From: Butyrivibrio sp. LC3010
Lineage (GTDB): Bacteria; Bacillota; Clostridia; Lachnospirales; Lachnospiraceae
DNA: 64,000 nucleotides
Assembly (NCBI RefSeq): GCF_000424385.1
Contig: NZ_AUJU01000023.1
Location: 1-64,000 of the forward strand
Direction: 5' to 3'
Below are positions 35,301 to 44,064 of this stretch, piece after piece. The notes beneath the pieces were generated by a model. It saw only the letters and a program-made list of their open reading frames with translations. It ran no database searches and was not told where the DNA came from. Both the position numbers and the translations under genes were made by a program. How positions within the stretch are numbered: position 1 is the stretch's first letter; every line of letters begins with the position of its first letter.

Positions 35301-35710
35301 AAAACATGAAACGAATGTTGGCCATATGTTTATTGTTGACAATGGTAGTCAGTCTTTGTGCCTGTAATGGAAATGTTAAGAATGTACAAACCCATGAAGT
35401 TCAATCTAAACTTTATTCACAGGCCGATATAGATTCAGCTATAGCGATAATAAAAAGTGAATTTGCAGCTAATTGGAAAGGCTGTACATTAACAGAAATT
35501 TATTATGCCGGAGATGATATTTCGAAAGAATATCAGGATTGGGCTGACAGGAATGACGCAGATGAGGTGATAGTCCTGCTATCTTCATTTGATGTCGATT
35601 CGTCAGGCGGAGATGGCTCACTAGATCCGAACAGCACTTATGACAGGTGGAATTGGATTTTAGTCAGATCTGATAAAGGAACATGGAAGCATGTCGATCA
35701 TGGTTATTAA
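35297..35710 (+). CDS. Small lipoprotein (137 aa)
   Basis: The signal peptide ends with LCACNGN, placing the lipidated Cys near residue 23. The mature part has an alpha/beta pattern (YSQADIDSAIAIIKSEFAAN, CTLTEIYYAGDD, EVIVLLSSFDVD) and ends in TWKHVDHGY. I have seen similar small secreted or lipoproteins in Lachnospiraceae, often described only as hypothetical. It overlaps the TPR gene by four bases. Confidence 0.75.
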   Translation: MKNMKRMLAICLLLTMVVSLCACNGNVKNVQTHEVQSKLYSQADIDSAIAIIKSEFAANWKGCTLTEIYYAGDDISKEYQDWADRNDADEVIVLLSSFDVDSSGGDGSLDPNSTYDRWNWILVRSDKGTWKHVDHGY

Positions 35711-36038
35711 TTCAAAATTTCAAGTAAAACAGGCTGATTTTAGTATAAAAAGATGGCAGATTACATGAAAAGAATACTGATTTACTTGAAAAGAAATGAA
35801 CATGAGTAATCAAAAATTCTTTTTAGTAGAAAATCCCGCTATTTTACGAGAAAAAGAAGGACGTGCAAATAATGGAAGTCAGTTGTAAGCGGTGTTATAT
35901 GAGCACATAGAAAAAGATATCAAAGAAATGGACCTTTTATATCCCTGTTGCCCATCTACAATTACATAAAGCTCCATGCCATGAACCACAGCATAAAAGA
36001 AAATGTACTGCCCTTTCCAATATGTGAGAGAGCAGTCC
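35711..36038. other. Intergenic region, no gene supported
   Basis: Convergent gap between a plus-strand lipoprotein gene and the minus-strand MATE gene. A plus-strand run about 35893-35970 reads LYEHIEKDIKEMDLLYP without a start signal and may be a remnant of something. No clear terminator was identified. Confidence 0.35.
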
Positions 36039-37355
36039 TTAAATCAGCAAATGTATGTACTTTACATAAAAAAGTACATCAAGTACAGCATAGAACACTC
36101 CAAAGCCAGCAAAAACACCTATCAGTTCTAGTTTAAATACAAACATATTTATAAAGATAATCATGCAACATACTGCTGACATCAGAACCGATATAATCAG
36201 AACCCACTTCTCCTGTTCTATTGCCTGAAGCGCATATTTATAGACCTGACAAGGTATGTTCAGTATCTGCACTGAAAGTGCGAACACAACTACCGGTATG
36301 GCTTTTTCCAAAATTTCGAACTGGTCAGTAATAATGCCGCAGACCTGGCTTGGGAAAATGACTGTAATTACTAAGATTACCGCATAAATTAAAACAGCTA
36401 TCATTGCGGAATACTTAGGGTAACGGCTACAGGCTTTTCTATCTGTATTAGAACTATATGCCTGCCCTACTAAAGTCATGGTTGCTCCGGCATAAGCATA
36501 CATGATGGTCGTCAGGGCAATAATGATCGCATTAATCACTGAATAGGTGGCATATAGTACGGTGTTGTATCTTGATATTATGGCACCTATTACAATTACG
36601 AAAATTGTATTTTCAACAAAATCCTGCCCTAACAGAGGAATAAATAATCCCATGGTTTTCTTAAGGATATCCCCATTGATTTTAAAGCTGTAATGGAACT
36701 CACTCTTCTTAATGAAGTAGTTAGCGTATATTGTTATTTCTACCACAAGTCCACAAATGGTTCCGATAGCAGCTCCGGATCCTCGGAGCTTAGGTAATCC
36801 AAATTTTCCAAATACCAAAACATAATCCAGGATAAAGTTTACAGGCAGAGATGCACTGGTTGCTATTAAAGCAATCTTAGGCTCCATGATGTTCTTAAAG
36901 AAACCTGACATCACAAAGCATACTAGATTGATTCCGATACTTAATCCTGCAATCACCAGATAGCTGTATGCCTCATTAAGAATTCCATCAGACACTCCAT
37001 AGATTGCATGTATGAGGCCTTTTCCAAAGAAAATTGCCAGTACCTCTGACACTATTCCTATTAGAATTGATATGGAAATTATTGTATTAAAGATCTGCTC
37101 TGATGCTTTTTTATCCTTTTGACCTATGCTTTTGGCGAAAAGAATGGTAAAAGCAACTGAAATCGCGCCAAGATTCCCTATCACTTGATATATGATATTT
37201 GCAGATATGGAAACAGCGGTATACCCATCTACATCAATACGCCCTACGATTGCTTCGTCAGCAATGGTAAAGATAGTTGACAGGATCATGGAAAGTATTC
37301 CGGGAATAGCCAGTTTATTTATCTTTTTTAGTATGGCAAGTTTTGGTTCGTTCAT
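36039..37355 (-). CDS. MATE-family efflux transporter
   Basis: A 438-residue membrane protein with twelve hydrophobic segments in two similar halves, as in multidrug and toxic-compound extrusion antiporters driven by Na+ or H+. Typical stretches are LAIPGILSMILSTIFTIADE near the N-terminus and GAAIGTICGLVVEI in the middle, plus AYAGATMTLVGQAY at the start of the second half. It is monocistronic and divergent from the GNAT gene at 37569. The substrate cannot be told from sequence. Confidence 0.9.
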   Translation of the reverse strand: MNEPKLAILKKINKLAIPGILSMILSTIFTIADEAIVGRIDVDGYTAVSISANIIYQVIGNLGAISVAFTILFAKSIGQKDKKASEQIFNTIISISILIGIVSEVLAIFFGKGLIHAIYGVSDGILNEAYSYLVIAGLSIGINLVCFVMSGFFKNIMEPKIALIATSASLPVNFILDYVLVFGKFGLPKLRGSGAAIGTICGLVVEITIYANYFIKKSEFHYSFKINGDILKKTMGLFIPLLGQDFVENTIFVIVIGAIISRYNTVLYATYSVINAIIIALTTIMYAYAGATMTLVGQAYSSNTDRKACSRYPKYSAMIAVLIYAVILVITVIFPSQVCGIITDQFEILEKAIPVVVFALSVQILNIPCQVYKYALQAIEQEKWVLIISVLMSAVCCMIIFINMFVFKLELIGVFAGFGVFYAVLDVLFYVKYIHLLI

Positions 37356-37568
37356 TTATAGCTCATTTCTTTGTGTATCATTTTTCAATCATGCAAAAGC
37401 ACGATTTGAATTCTATCATGAAATTGTTAAAATACAAGATTTTTCATTTGATCTGTACACAAGCTGCAGGATTATTTCTGAGGGCTTTTTCTGATATATT
37501 AGATGTATGTCTTTACCATTTCGGTAAAAGGCATAGAAAGATTGTAGGGAGGGGTTGGAACCTGATAT

Positions 37569-38075
37569 ATGGAAAATATTACACGCATAGAACCTAAGGA
37601 TTATGACTATGTTCTTAAACTAAATGAAGAAAATGTCGATGCCCTGATACCTACGGACAGAGGAGAACTGGAATACCTTGCAGAAAAAGCAGTGCTCTTT
37701 CATGTTATCTATGTAGATGAGAATCCTGCCGGCTTTATCATTGCCTTACGAGAAGGTCTTGAGGACTATGATTTCAAGAGTTATAGATGGTTTAAAGAGC
37801 GGTATTCCAAATTCCTTTATATAGACAGAATTGTTGTAGATAAAGAATACTGGAAAAAGGGTATAGGACGTAAGTTATATCAATATGCATTTGATTATGT
37901 TAAAGAAAATGACATAGAGATAGTGGCTGCTGCGATTACTACTGTTCCTTATAACAAAGAGAGTCTGTCTTTTCACGCAAAGATGGGATTTACTGAAGTT
38001 GGGGAGCAGCTTATCCGTGGAGGTAATGTCAGAATATCGCAACAGGTTAAAGAATTAAGAATTGTGAAAGGGTGA
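37569..38075 (+). CDS. GNAT acetyltransferase, copy A
   Basis: A 168-residue N-acetyltransferase using acetyl-CoA. The acyl-CoA-binding motif A is IDRIVVDKEYWKKGIGRKLY with the GxG turn, and FHAKMGFTEVGEQL is the usual C-terminal motif. Start ATG 37569 lies about 14 bases after GGGAGGGG, a rather long spacing. The gene has a close duplicate at 60128-60613 (very few amino-acid differences in the middle two thirds). The next gene, a second GNAT, follows by eight bases. Target unknown; spermidine, antibiotic or protein N-terminus are all possible. Confidence 0.86.
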   Translation: MENITRIEPKDYDYVLKLNEENVDALIPTDRGELEYLAEKAVLFHVIYVDENPAGFIIALREGLEDYDFKSYRWFKERYSKFLYIDRIVVDKEYWKKGIGRKLYQYAFDYVKENDIEIVAAAITTVPYNKESLSFHAKMGFTEVGEQLIRGGNVRISQQVKELRIVKG

Positions 38076-38082
38076 TTATGGC

Positions 38083-38559
38083 ATGGGAATCATAATAAAA
38101 GCGATGGAAACAGACAGTGAGAAAAAGGGTAAAGCATATGTGCATTGGAAATCCTGGCACGAGTCCTATGAAAATATTGTAAGCAAAGACTATTTGAACA
38201 AGCTCACGCTGGAGAAGTGTGAGGAATGGGCTTTTCAGTGGCCTGAGAATACATATGTTGCTTTGGATGGGGATAAGGTTGTTGGATTTGTCTGCTACTT
38301 TGGAAAAGGCAAAGATGCTCCGGGAGTTGGAGAAATTAACGCTATCTATGTTTTATCAGATTATTATGGCACCGGAGTTTCTAAGAAACTCATGGATGTA
38401 GGTCTTGAACACCTGAAAGACTATCATACAAAAGAGCTGTGGGTACTTAAGGACAATCCTCGAGCTATCAGCTTTTATAAGAAATATGGTTTTAAAGAGG
38501 ATGGGACACAAAAAGAGATTAAGAGTCTTGGTGCTACAGAAATAAGAATGGTTAAATAG
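38083..38559 (+). CDS. GNAT acetyltransferase, second of the pair
   Basis: A 158-residue acetyltransferase. The motif region reads EINAIYVLSDYYGTGVSKKL with GTGVSKK as the CoA pyrophosphate loop, then ELWVLKDNPRAISFYKKYGF, the standard GNAT ending. AAGGGTGATTATGGC precedes ATG 38083. The counterpart of this gene beside the second GNAT copy (60636-60712) has lost its start codon and nearly all of its middle, so this is the only intact copy. Substrate unknown. Confidence 0.88.
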   Translation: MGIIIKAMETDSEKKGKAYVHWKSWHESYENIVSKDYLNKLTLEKCEEWAFQWPENTYVALDGDKVVGFVCYFGKGKDAPGVGEINAIYVLSDYYGTGVSKKLMDVGLEHLKDYHTKELWVLKDNPRAISFYKKYGFKEDGTQKEIKSLGATEIRMVK

Positions 38560-38572
38560 TTATATGATGATG

Positions 38573-38603
38573 GGTACCGGTGTTTTAGCGGTACCTTATT
38601 TTT
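38573..38603 (+). terminator. Terminator-like hairpin
   Basis: GGTACC and GGTACC flank an 11-base loop region, with an extra C-G pair, followed by TTATTTTT. Confidence 0.6.
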
Positions 38604-38749
38604 CTTTCACATGCGAAATCTTATTTCATAGTGCAGATGTAAATTATTACAATCTGGGCGTTAATTATTACAATTACCATTTTCAAGCGTATATGGATGC
38701 TATAATTTCTTTGTGCATATGAGAGTACATTTGACCTAAGGGAGAGGTA

Positions 38750-38910
38750 ATGAATACTTACAGGATAGCAATATGTGATGACGAATCACTTACATGCCAG
38801 GAAATAAAAGACATTCTGGTAAACAATTCGCATCAGATTGGTGTGAACTTCGACACAGAGATTTTTTATACAGGCGAATCACTTATAGAAAATATCAGAT
38901 GCGGAGCGGC
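38750..38910 (+). pseudogene. Truncated LytTR-type response regulator (receiver start only)
   Basis: From ATG 38750 (GGGAGAGG upstream) the frame encodes the first 50-odd residues of a receiver domain: YRIAICDDESLTCQEIKDIL with the acidic pocket, then ENIRCGAAW. A normal regulator would continue to the phospho-acceptor Asp and a LytTR DNA-binding domain; here the frame runs into unrelated residues and stops at 38948-38950. Downstream, in another frame, a GHKL sensor kinase begins without its proper N-terminus. One deletion that removed the rest of the regulator and the start of the kinase explains both. The fragment cannot work as a regulator. Confidence 0.75.
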
Positions 38911-40089
38911 ATGGGGGATTTTCTCCTGTTTGATTCAGATAACAGAGTGAAAAGAGAAGTATTTTCTTTGAGCTGGTTCGTGGGTACTATTGCTGTTAAT
39001 GAACTTTTACATATGCCGGCCATAAATCTCATTGTAAACATTCTGCTGATGATACTAATAGCAAGTGTATATAAGGGCAGTCTGCTAAAGATAATACTGG
39101 TAAGCATGATAATTGCTGTATTAGGAGCTGCCTGCGATATGCTGGCCTATGCAATAACTACACCTTTTTTGAGTAGCTCTGATTATTTCTACAGTCAGCC
39201 ATTTACGGTAATCTTCCTGCTTATATTGGAAAGAATCCTGGGGGTTACAATCCGCAAGGAAAAGACCTGGGATGTAGTCGGAAAAGAGATGATTGTCCTA
39301 TCAGGATTCCCGGTTATGGCGGCGGTGATCTTATACTGTGTAACTGCTATGGAATCCGGAATTTACAGATTGATTGCCTGTATATGTGTTGTCGGAATAT
39401 CAGCGCTGTCCATCGTATTGTACAACAGACTGGCTATTAATCTCGGAGACAAGATGAGGAAAATATACCTTGAACGAGAGGTTGAAGCTTACAGGCATGA
39501 GATGGAGCTGATGCGCATTTCAAACAGAAAAGAAGAGAATTTCAGGCATGATCTCCGCCATCATCTGTTTGAAATAGAAGGCTTGGCAAAGCAGGGTGAA
39601 GATGAAAAGATCTGTTCCTATATAGAGGAATTAAGAGGGACATTTGCTGATTCAAAACAACTGGTACATACCGGTGAGTATGAAACCGACAGTCTTATCA
39701 ACTATCTACTTGATAATGCCAGGAACCATCAAATAGAAGTTACCTGCGATATAAAGATTCCGGAGGACATGGATGTATCCAGATGCAAGCTTAATGTAGT
39801 TGTTGGAAATCTTCTGGAAAATGCGATAGATGCTGCGTCAAAAGCAGAAGATAAAAAGCTCTTCCTGACTATGAAATATTCAGGGGGAATGCTGTTTTTG
39901 CAGATCAAGAATACATTTAGCGGAATAGTAAATATCGATAATGGGCGTATTCATGGTAGAAAGAGCAAAGACAGTCATGGGATTGGACTAAGAAGCGTTC
40001 AGGATCTGGTGAATGAGCAAAATGGAACACTTGAGATATCAGTAGAAGAGAACATGTTTGTTGCTGAGGGAATGATTCCGATGGAGTGA
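38911..40089 (+). pseudogene. GHKL sensor histidine kinase, N-terminally truncated by deletion
   Basis: About five of the usual six membrane segments (WFVGTIAVNELLHMPAINLI onward) precede a cytoplasmic kinase: FRHDLRHHLFEIEGL with the likely phospho-His, NLLENAIDAASKAED as the N-box and HGIGLRSVQDLVNEQNGTLE as the G-box. This is the AgrC/VirS-like family that normally pairs with LytTR regulators. The frame is open upstream to 38794, but only through the antisense-like second frame of the broken regulator; ATG 38911 is the first plausible start and lacks a ribosome binding site. The catalytic half looks intact, so residual expression is possible. I class it as a deletion derivative. Confidence 0.65.
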
Positions 40090-40138
40090 GAGGAATCATT
40101 ATGAAGAGATAGATATTAAAAAGCTATGGAGGGGATAT

Positions 40139-40312
40139 ATGAAAAATTTGATTTTTTGTATTGTTGGAATATGGATTATTATATTTGTTCTTTTATGTCC
40201 ATTCCCACCACTATTGGGGATACCCGGATTGGTATGGAGGGCTATTATAGGAATACTGGGGTGTGTTATTTGGGGTTCCGGCTTATATGGCAGAAGAAAG
40301 TCAGAAAAGTAG
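40139..40312 (+). CDS. Small membrane protein, CPFPPLLG family (57 aa), copy 1
   Basis: Two hydrophobic segments flank a conserved turn: MKNLIFCIVGIWIIIFVLLC, then PFPPLLGIPGLVWRAIIGIL, ending LYGRRKSEK. GGAGGGG (40128-40134) precedes ATG 40139. The gene lies 27 bases before the heterodimeric ABC exporter, so it is probably co-transcribed with it. A truncated relative lies at 46185-46292 and a full one at 62483-62680, with the CPFPPLLG turn and the WRxxIG segment conserved. No function is known to me; a small regulatory or chaperone subunit for membrane complexes is one possibility. Confidence 0.72.
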   Translation: MKNLIFCIVGIWIIIFVLLCPFPPLLGIPGLVWRAIIGILGCVIWGSGLYGRRKSEK

Positions 40313-40339
40313 AAAGTGTAGAAACGGGAGGAAGTAGCC

Positions 40340-42229
40340 ATGTGGCTTGAGGATGAATACAAAGAAAGTAAAGATAATCCATTACACAAGGAGTTTGGGA
40401 TATGGAGTAACACCAGATATATCATAGGTAAGATGCTTAAGTACAAGCCGGATGTAGTAGCTCTTGTACTGCTTGGGATGATTTGCTCATCTGTTCTTTC
40501 TTATTTTTGGGGGATTTTTAGTAAATATGTAATTGATATTATTCAGATGGGACTTCCGGAAAAAGAGGCTATGGAAAGACTTGTTAAGCTGATCTTTGCC
40601 GCAGGATTTATCGCATGTCTTCTCAATATAGGAAGCGTTTTATCGGATTGTCTTGTCTGGTACAGATTTATATATGTACGCATGCATATGATCACCGAGA
40701 GAATAGCAAGAGTTCTTTCACTTAAATATGAACTTATTGAAAGACCGGATGTCCTTGATGTTGCAGAGCGTGCAGCCCAGGCGACAGGTGGCAACATGAA
40801 CGGCGTTGAGGGTATGATGCGTTATATGCAGCAGCTTCTTACCAGTCTTTTTACCGTAGTGGTCACATTTGTGGCAGTTATGGTTTTGGACTTCAGACTA
40901 ATTCTGGCGCTGATAGTCCTATGCGTTATTCAGTTTTTGTATTATAGGAAAATAGTTGAGAAGGACAAAAAGGAGGTTTGGGATAAGCTCTCAGGTTCAT
41001 GGAGAAAAACTGATTATATGGAGAGAGTAACCCAGTACTGTGACCATGCCAAGGAGATCAGGCTCTTTAATCTCTCTGAGTTCCTTTCAAAAAAGCAGGA
41101 GGAAACATACCTTGATAAAGAGGAAAAAATGGACCTTCATCATGAGCTTTGGTTCAAAAACTCTTTTGTTACACAGATAGCGAATGTTGTGATCAAGGCG
41201 CTGATATATGCGGTACTGTTTTTTGCTGTATTTACAAAAGACTTGTCTGTAGGAAATTTCACATTGTTTTTGTCTCTATCAATGGCTTTTTCTCAGGCAC
41301 TTTTAAATCTCCTGCAGCGCTTTGGAGATTATAAGAAGGCATCACTGGAAACTGATGATTTCAGATCCTTTATTGAGCTTGATATAGATGACGATGAAAA
41401 AGACTGCATAGAGATTCCGAAGTCAGACACCTACGAAATTGAATTTAAGAACGTATCCTACAAGTATGCCAAGGCAGAAACCTATGCTCTTAAGGATCTT
41501 AATCTGAAGATTCATCCGGGAGAAAAACTTGCTGTGGTAGGACTAAATGGCGCAGGGAAGACTACAATGATAAAGCTCCTCTTAAGACTCTATGATCCCA
41601 CAGAAGGTGTTATTACCATCAATGGTACAGATATCAGAAAATACAGGAGAGAAGATTATTACAGACTATTTGCTCCGGTATTTCAGAATGTTGAGATATT
41701 CGCATTCCTTATGTCTGAGAATATCGCCATGTATAGCAGGGAGGAGCTTAATAGAGATAGGGTAAAAGAGTGTGCAATTTCCGCCGGCCTTGAAGAAAAG
41801 TTAAATTCACTCATAAAAGGAATTGATACACCGCTTACAAATGTTGTAGAAGAAGATGGTATCGATTTATCCGGTGGCGAAAAACAAAAGCTGGCTCTGG
41901 CAAGAGCTCTGTATAAAGGCTCTAAGATAGTTGTCCTGGATGAGCCTACATCTGCCCTTGATGCCATTGCTGAGCAAAGGCTCTATGAGCAGTTTGATGA
42001 AATGATCGGAGAAAAGAGTGCAGTTTATATCTCACACAGACTTGCTTCTACCAGATTTTGTGACAAAGTAGTTATGTTTGAGAATGGAAGCATGGTGGAA
42101 CTTGGAAGTCACGATGAGCTTATGGAGAAGAATGGAAAATACGCAGATATGTTTAATGTACAGGCTCAGTATTACCGTGATAATGAGGAAGGTGAGGAAA
42201 TGCAACAGGAGGTAGAGAAGGTTGGCTAA
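40340..42229 (+). CDS. ABC exporter half-transporter, subunit 1
   Basis: A 629-residue fusion of a six-segment membrane domain and an ATPase domain. Walker A VGLNGAGKTT, signature LSGGEKQK, Walker B IVVLDEPTSALD and the H-loop ISHRL are all intact. An acidic stretch before the signature (VVEEDGID) and an acidic C-terminal tail (DNEEGEEMQQE) are noticeable. GGGAGGAAG precedes ATG 40340. It overlaps the second subunit gene by eight bases and the two most likely form a heterodimer exporting a peptide, lipid or drug. The kinase remnant upstream and the intact two-component system downstream hint at regulated export. Confidence 0.9.
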   Translation: MWLEDEYKESKDNPLHKEFGIWSNTRYIIGKMLKYKPDVVALVLLGMICSSVLSYFWGIFSKYVIDIIQMGLPEKEAMERLVKLIFAAGFIACLLNIGSVLSDCLVWYRFIYVRMHMITERIARVLSLKYELIERPDVLDVAERAAQATGGNMNGVEGMMRYMQQLLTSLFTVVVTFVAVMVLDFRLILALIVLCVIQFLYYRKIVEKDKKEVWDKLSGSWRKTDYMERVTQYCDHAKEIRLFNLSEFLSKKQEETYLDKEEKMDLHHELWFKNSFVTQIANVVIKALIYAVLFFAVFTKDLSVGNFTLFLSLSMAFSQALLNLLQRFGDYKKASLETDDFRSFIELDIDDDEKDCIEIPKSDTYEIEFKNVSYKYAKAETYALKDLNLKIHPGEKLAVVGLNGAGKTTMIKLLLRLYDPTEGVITINGTDIRKYRREDYYRLFAPVFQNVEIFAFLMSENIAMYSREELNRDRVKECAISAGLEEKLNSLIKGIDTPLTNVVEEDGIDLSGGEKQKLALARALYKGSKIVVLDEPTSALDAIAEQRLYEQFDEMIGEKSAVYISHRLASTRFCDKVVMFENGSMVELGSHDELMEKNGKYADMFNVQAQYYRDNEEGEEMQQEVEKVG

Positions 42230-44030
42230 CTTAAACAAAGACAGTAAAGAAAATGTTTCTGCTCTCCATAAGATACGAAAAGTTGTAGCTCTTTTATTTT
42301 CGACAACATATAAAAAATACCCGGGATTCTTCGTGTGGGAGAGCATAAAGGCAGTTTCACAGATTCTCCAACCCTTTGTGGCAATTATAATTTCGCCTCT
42401 AATAGTTGATGAGATAGTAGGTGATAGAAATTTAAGCAAACTGGTTATTCTGGCAGCAAGTCTTATTATAGGTGAATTCGTTATTTCAATGGTTACCAGC
42501 CGCAGTAATACTGTACTGAGTAAATACCAGCAAAGACTTGATGACTATTTTTCAATACTCATGGGGAAACATTCCATGGAACTGGATTATCAGCTCACAG
42601 AGGATAAAGAGGCTCTGGATCAGATTGAAAAAGCAAGAACAGGAATGAGCTGGTACTCAGGGGGAGTTTATGGCATTTCTGAAATCCTTTTTATGTTCAT
42701 TACCAACATAGTCAGAGCCATTGGATTTGTGGTTGTTATAGCTCTTCATGCACCGCTCCTGCTTCTTCTTTTGGCTATATACTCGCTGGTAAATCTATAT
42801 GTGGTTTCCAAGCAGAATAAGATAGAAATTGAAGCTTTTGGAAAACTATCCAAGGTAAATAGGCTGTTTGGCTGGGAAATAGTAGATCCAAGATTTGGCA
42901 AGGATATTCGTCTTTATGATGCTCAGAACCTTATGCTGGACTGCTGGAAAAATAATACAGATAAGAGCAATAAGCACTGGAGATGGCAGGCAGTAACCCA
43001 GCTTCCATATAGTATTGGTGTTAATGTAATATCTGCTATAAAAGGTGCTGCAGCATACTTTTATGTAGCTCTTTTGGCTATAAAGGGAGTCTATGGTATT
43101 GGAACCTTAGTGCAGCTAATCAGCACAGAAGCAGCTCTCAACGGAACTTTGAGCGGACTTGTTTACAATGTGACGGAACTTATCAAGGATTGCAACTATG
43201 CCTATGAGTATGTTTTATTTATGGAATATCCTGAGGCTCTTCCCAAGGGAGAAAAAGAGGTTTCTAAAAAGCCCCATGAAATCGAATTCAGGCATGTTTC
43301 TTTTTCCTATCCGGGAACTGATAAAAAGATCCTTGATGATATCAGTATTAAGATTAGACCCGGTGAGCATTTGTCTATTGTGGGTCTAAATGGCGCCGGC
43401 AAAACCACATTTATTAAGCTGCTTTGCAGGCTTTATGATCCCACGGAAGGTCAGATTCTGGTTGATGGAATAGATATAAGGGACTACGATTACAGGCAGT
43501 ATATGAAGCAGTTTGCGCCGGTATTTCAGGATTTTAAGCTTTTTTCTTTTCCTATAGACGAGAATATAGCGTTTGATAGCCTTGATGAGGGCAAGGTTGA
43601 TGAGTATATTGACCTTGTAGGACTAAGGGATAGAATTGATGAGCTTGAAAAAGGCGCAAAGACTAATTTATTCAAGTATTTTGATGAAAAGGGAATAGAA
43701 CCTTCCGGAGGAGAACAGCAAAAGATTGCAATTGCAAGGGCTTTATATAAGAATAGCCCTGTAGTTATCCTGGATGAGCCTACCTCTGCCCTTGATCCAT
43801 TGGCTGAATACGAGGTTTACAAACAGTTCCACACCCTTGTGGGTGGTAAAACCGCTTTTTATATTTCGCACAGATTATCAAGCTGCAAGTTCTGTGACAG
43901 AATAGCAGTTTTCTCTGATGGACATATTGCAGAGTACGGCACACATGATGAGCTCATAAAAATGCGAGAGGGTATATATGCCACCATGTTTGAGGCGCAA
44001 GCGAAATACTATAGGGATGTGAGTGCATAA
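42222..44030 (+). CDS. ABC exporter half-transporter, subunit 2
   Basis: A 602-residue partner of the preceding gene with the same layout: membrane domain (residues about 20-330), then Walker A VGLNGAGKTT, signature PSGGEQQK, Walker B VVILDEPTSALD and ISHRL. The signature has Pro in place of Leu (EPSGGEQQK), and an insertion KYFDEKGIE precedes it, so the two composite ATP sites may differ in activity. The start overlaps subunit 1 by eight bases with GGAGG inside that gene. It is convergent with the histidine kinase gene at 44065. Confidence 0.9.
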   Translation: MANLNKDSKENVSALHKIRKVVALLFSTTYKKYPGFFVWESIKAVSQILQPFVAIIISPLIVDEIVGDRNLSKLVILAASLIIGEFVISMVTSRSNTVLSKYQQRLDDYFSILMGKHSMELDYQLTEDKEALDQIEKARTGMSWYSGGVYGISEILFMFITNIVRAIGFVVVIALHAPLLLLLLAIYSLVNLYVVSKQNKIEIEAFGKLSKVNRLFGWEIVDPRFGKDIRLYDAQNLMLDCWKNNTDKSNKHWRWQAVTQLPYSIGVNVISAIKGAAAYFYVALLAIKGVYGIGTLVQLISTEAALNGTLSGLVYNVTELIKDCNYAYEYVLFMEYPEALPKGEKEVSKKPHEIEFRHVSFSYPGTDKKILDDISIKIRPGEHLSIVGLNGAGKTTFIKLLCRLYDPTEGQILVDGIDIRDYDYRQYMKQFAPVFQDFKLFSFPIDENIAFDSLDEGKVDEYIDLVGLRDRIDELEKGAKTNLFKYFDEKGIEPSGGEQQKIAIARALYKNSPVVILDEPTSALDPLAEYEVYKQFHTLVGGKTAFYISHRLSSCKFCDRIAVFSDGHIAEYGTHDELIKMREGIYATMFEAQAKYYRDVSA

Positions 44031-44064
44031 GAGAACTGTCTACAGGACCTTTTGGAGATGAAGT

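Noticed and set aside
35948..36136. 62-codon plus-strand frame
   Set aside because: It overlaps the end of the MATE gene on the other strand and has no start signal.
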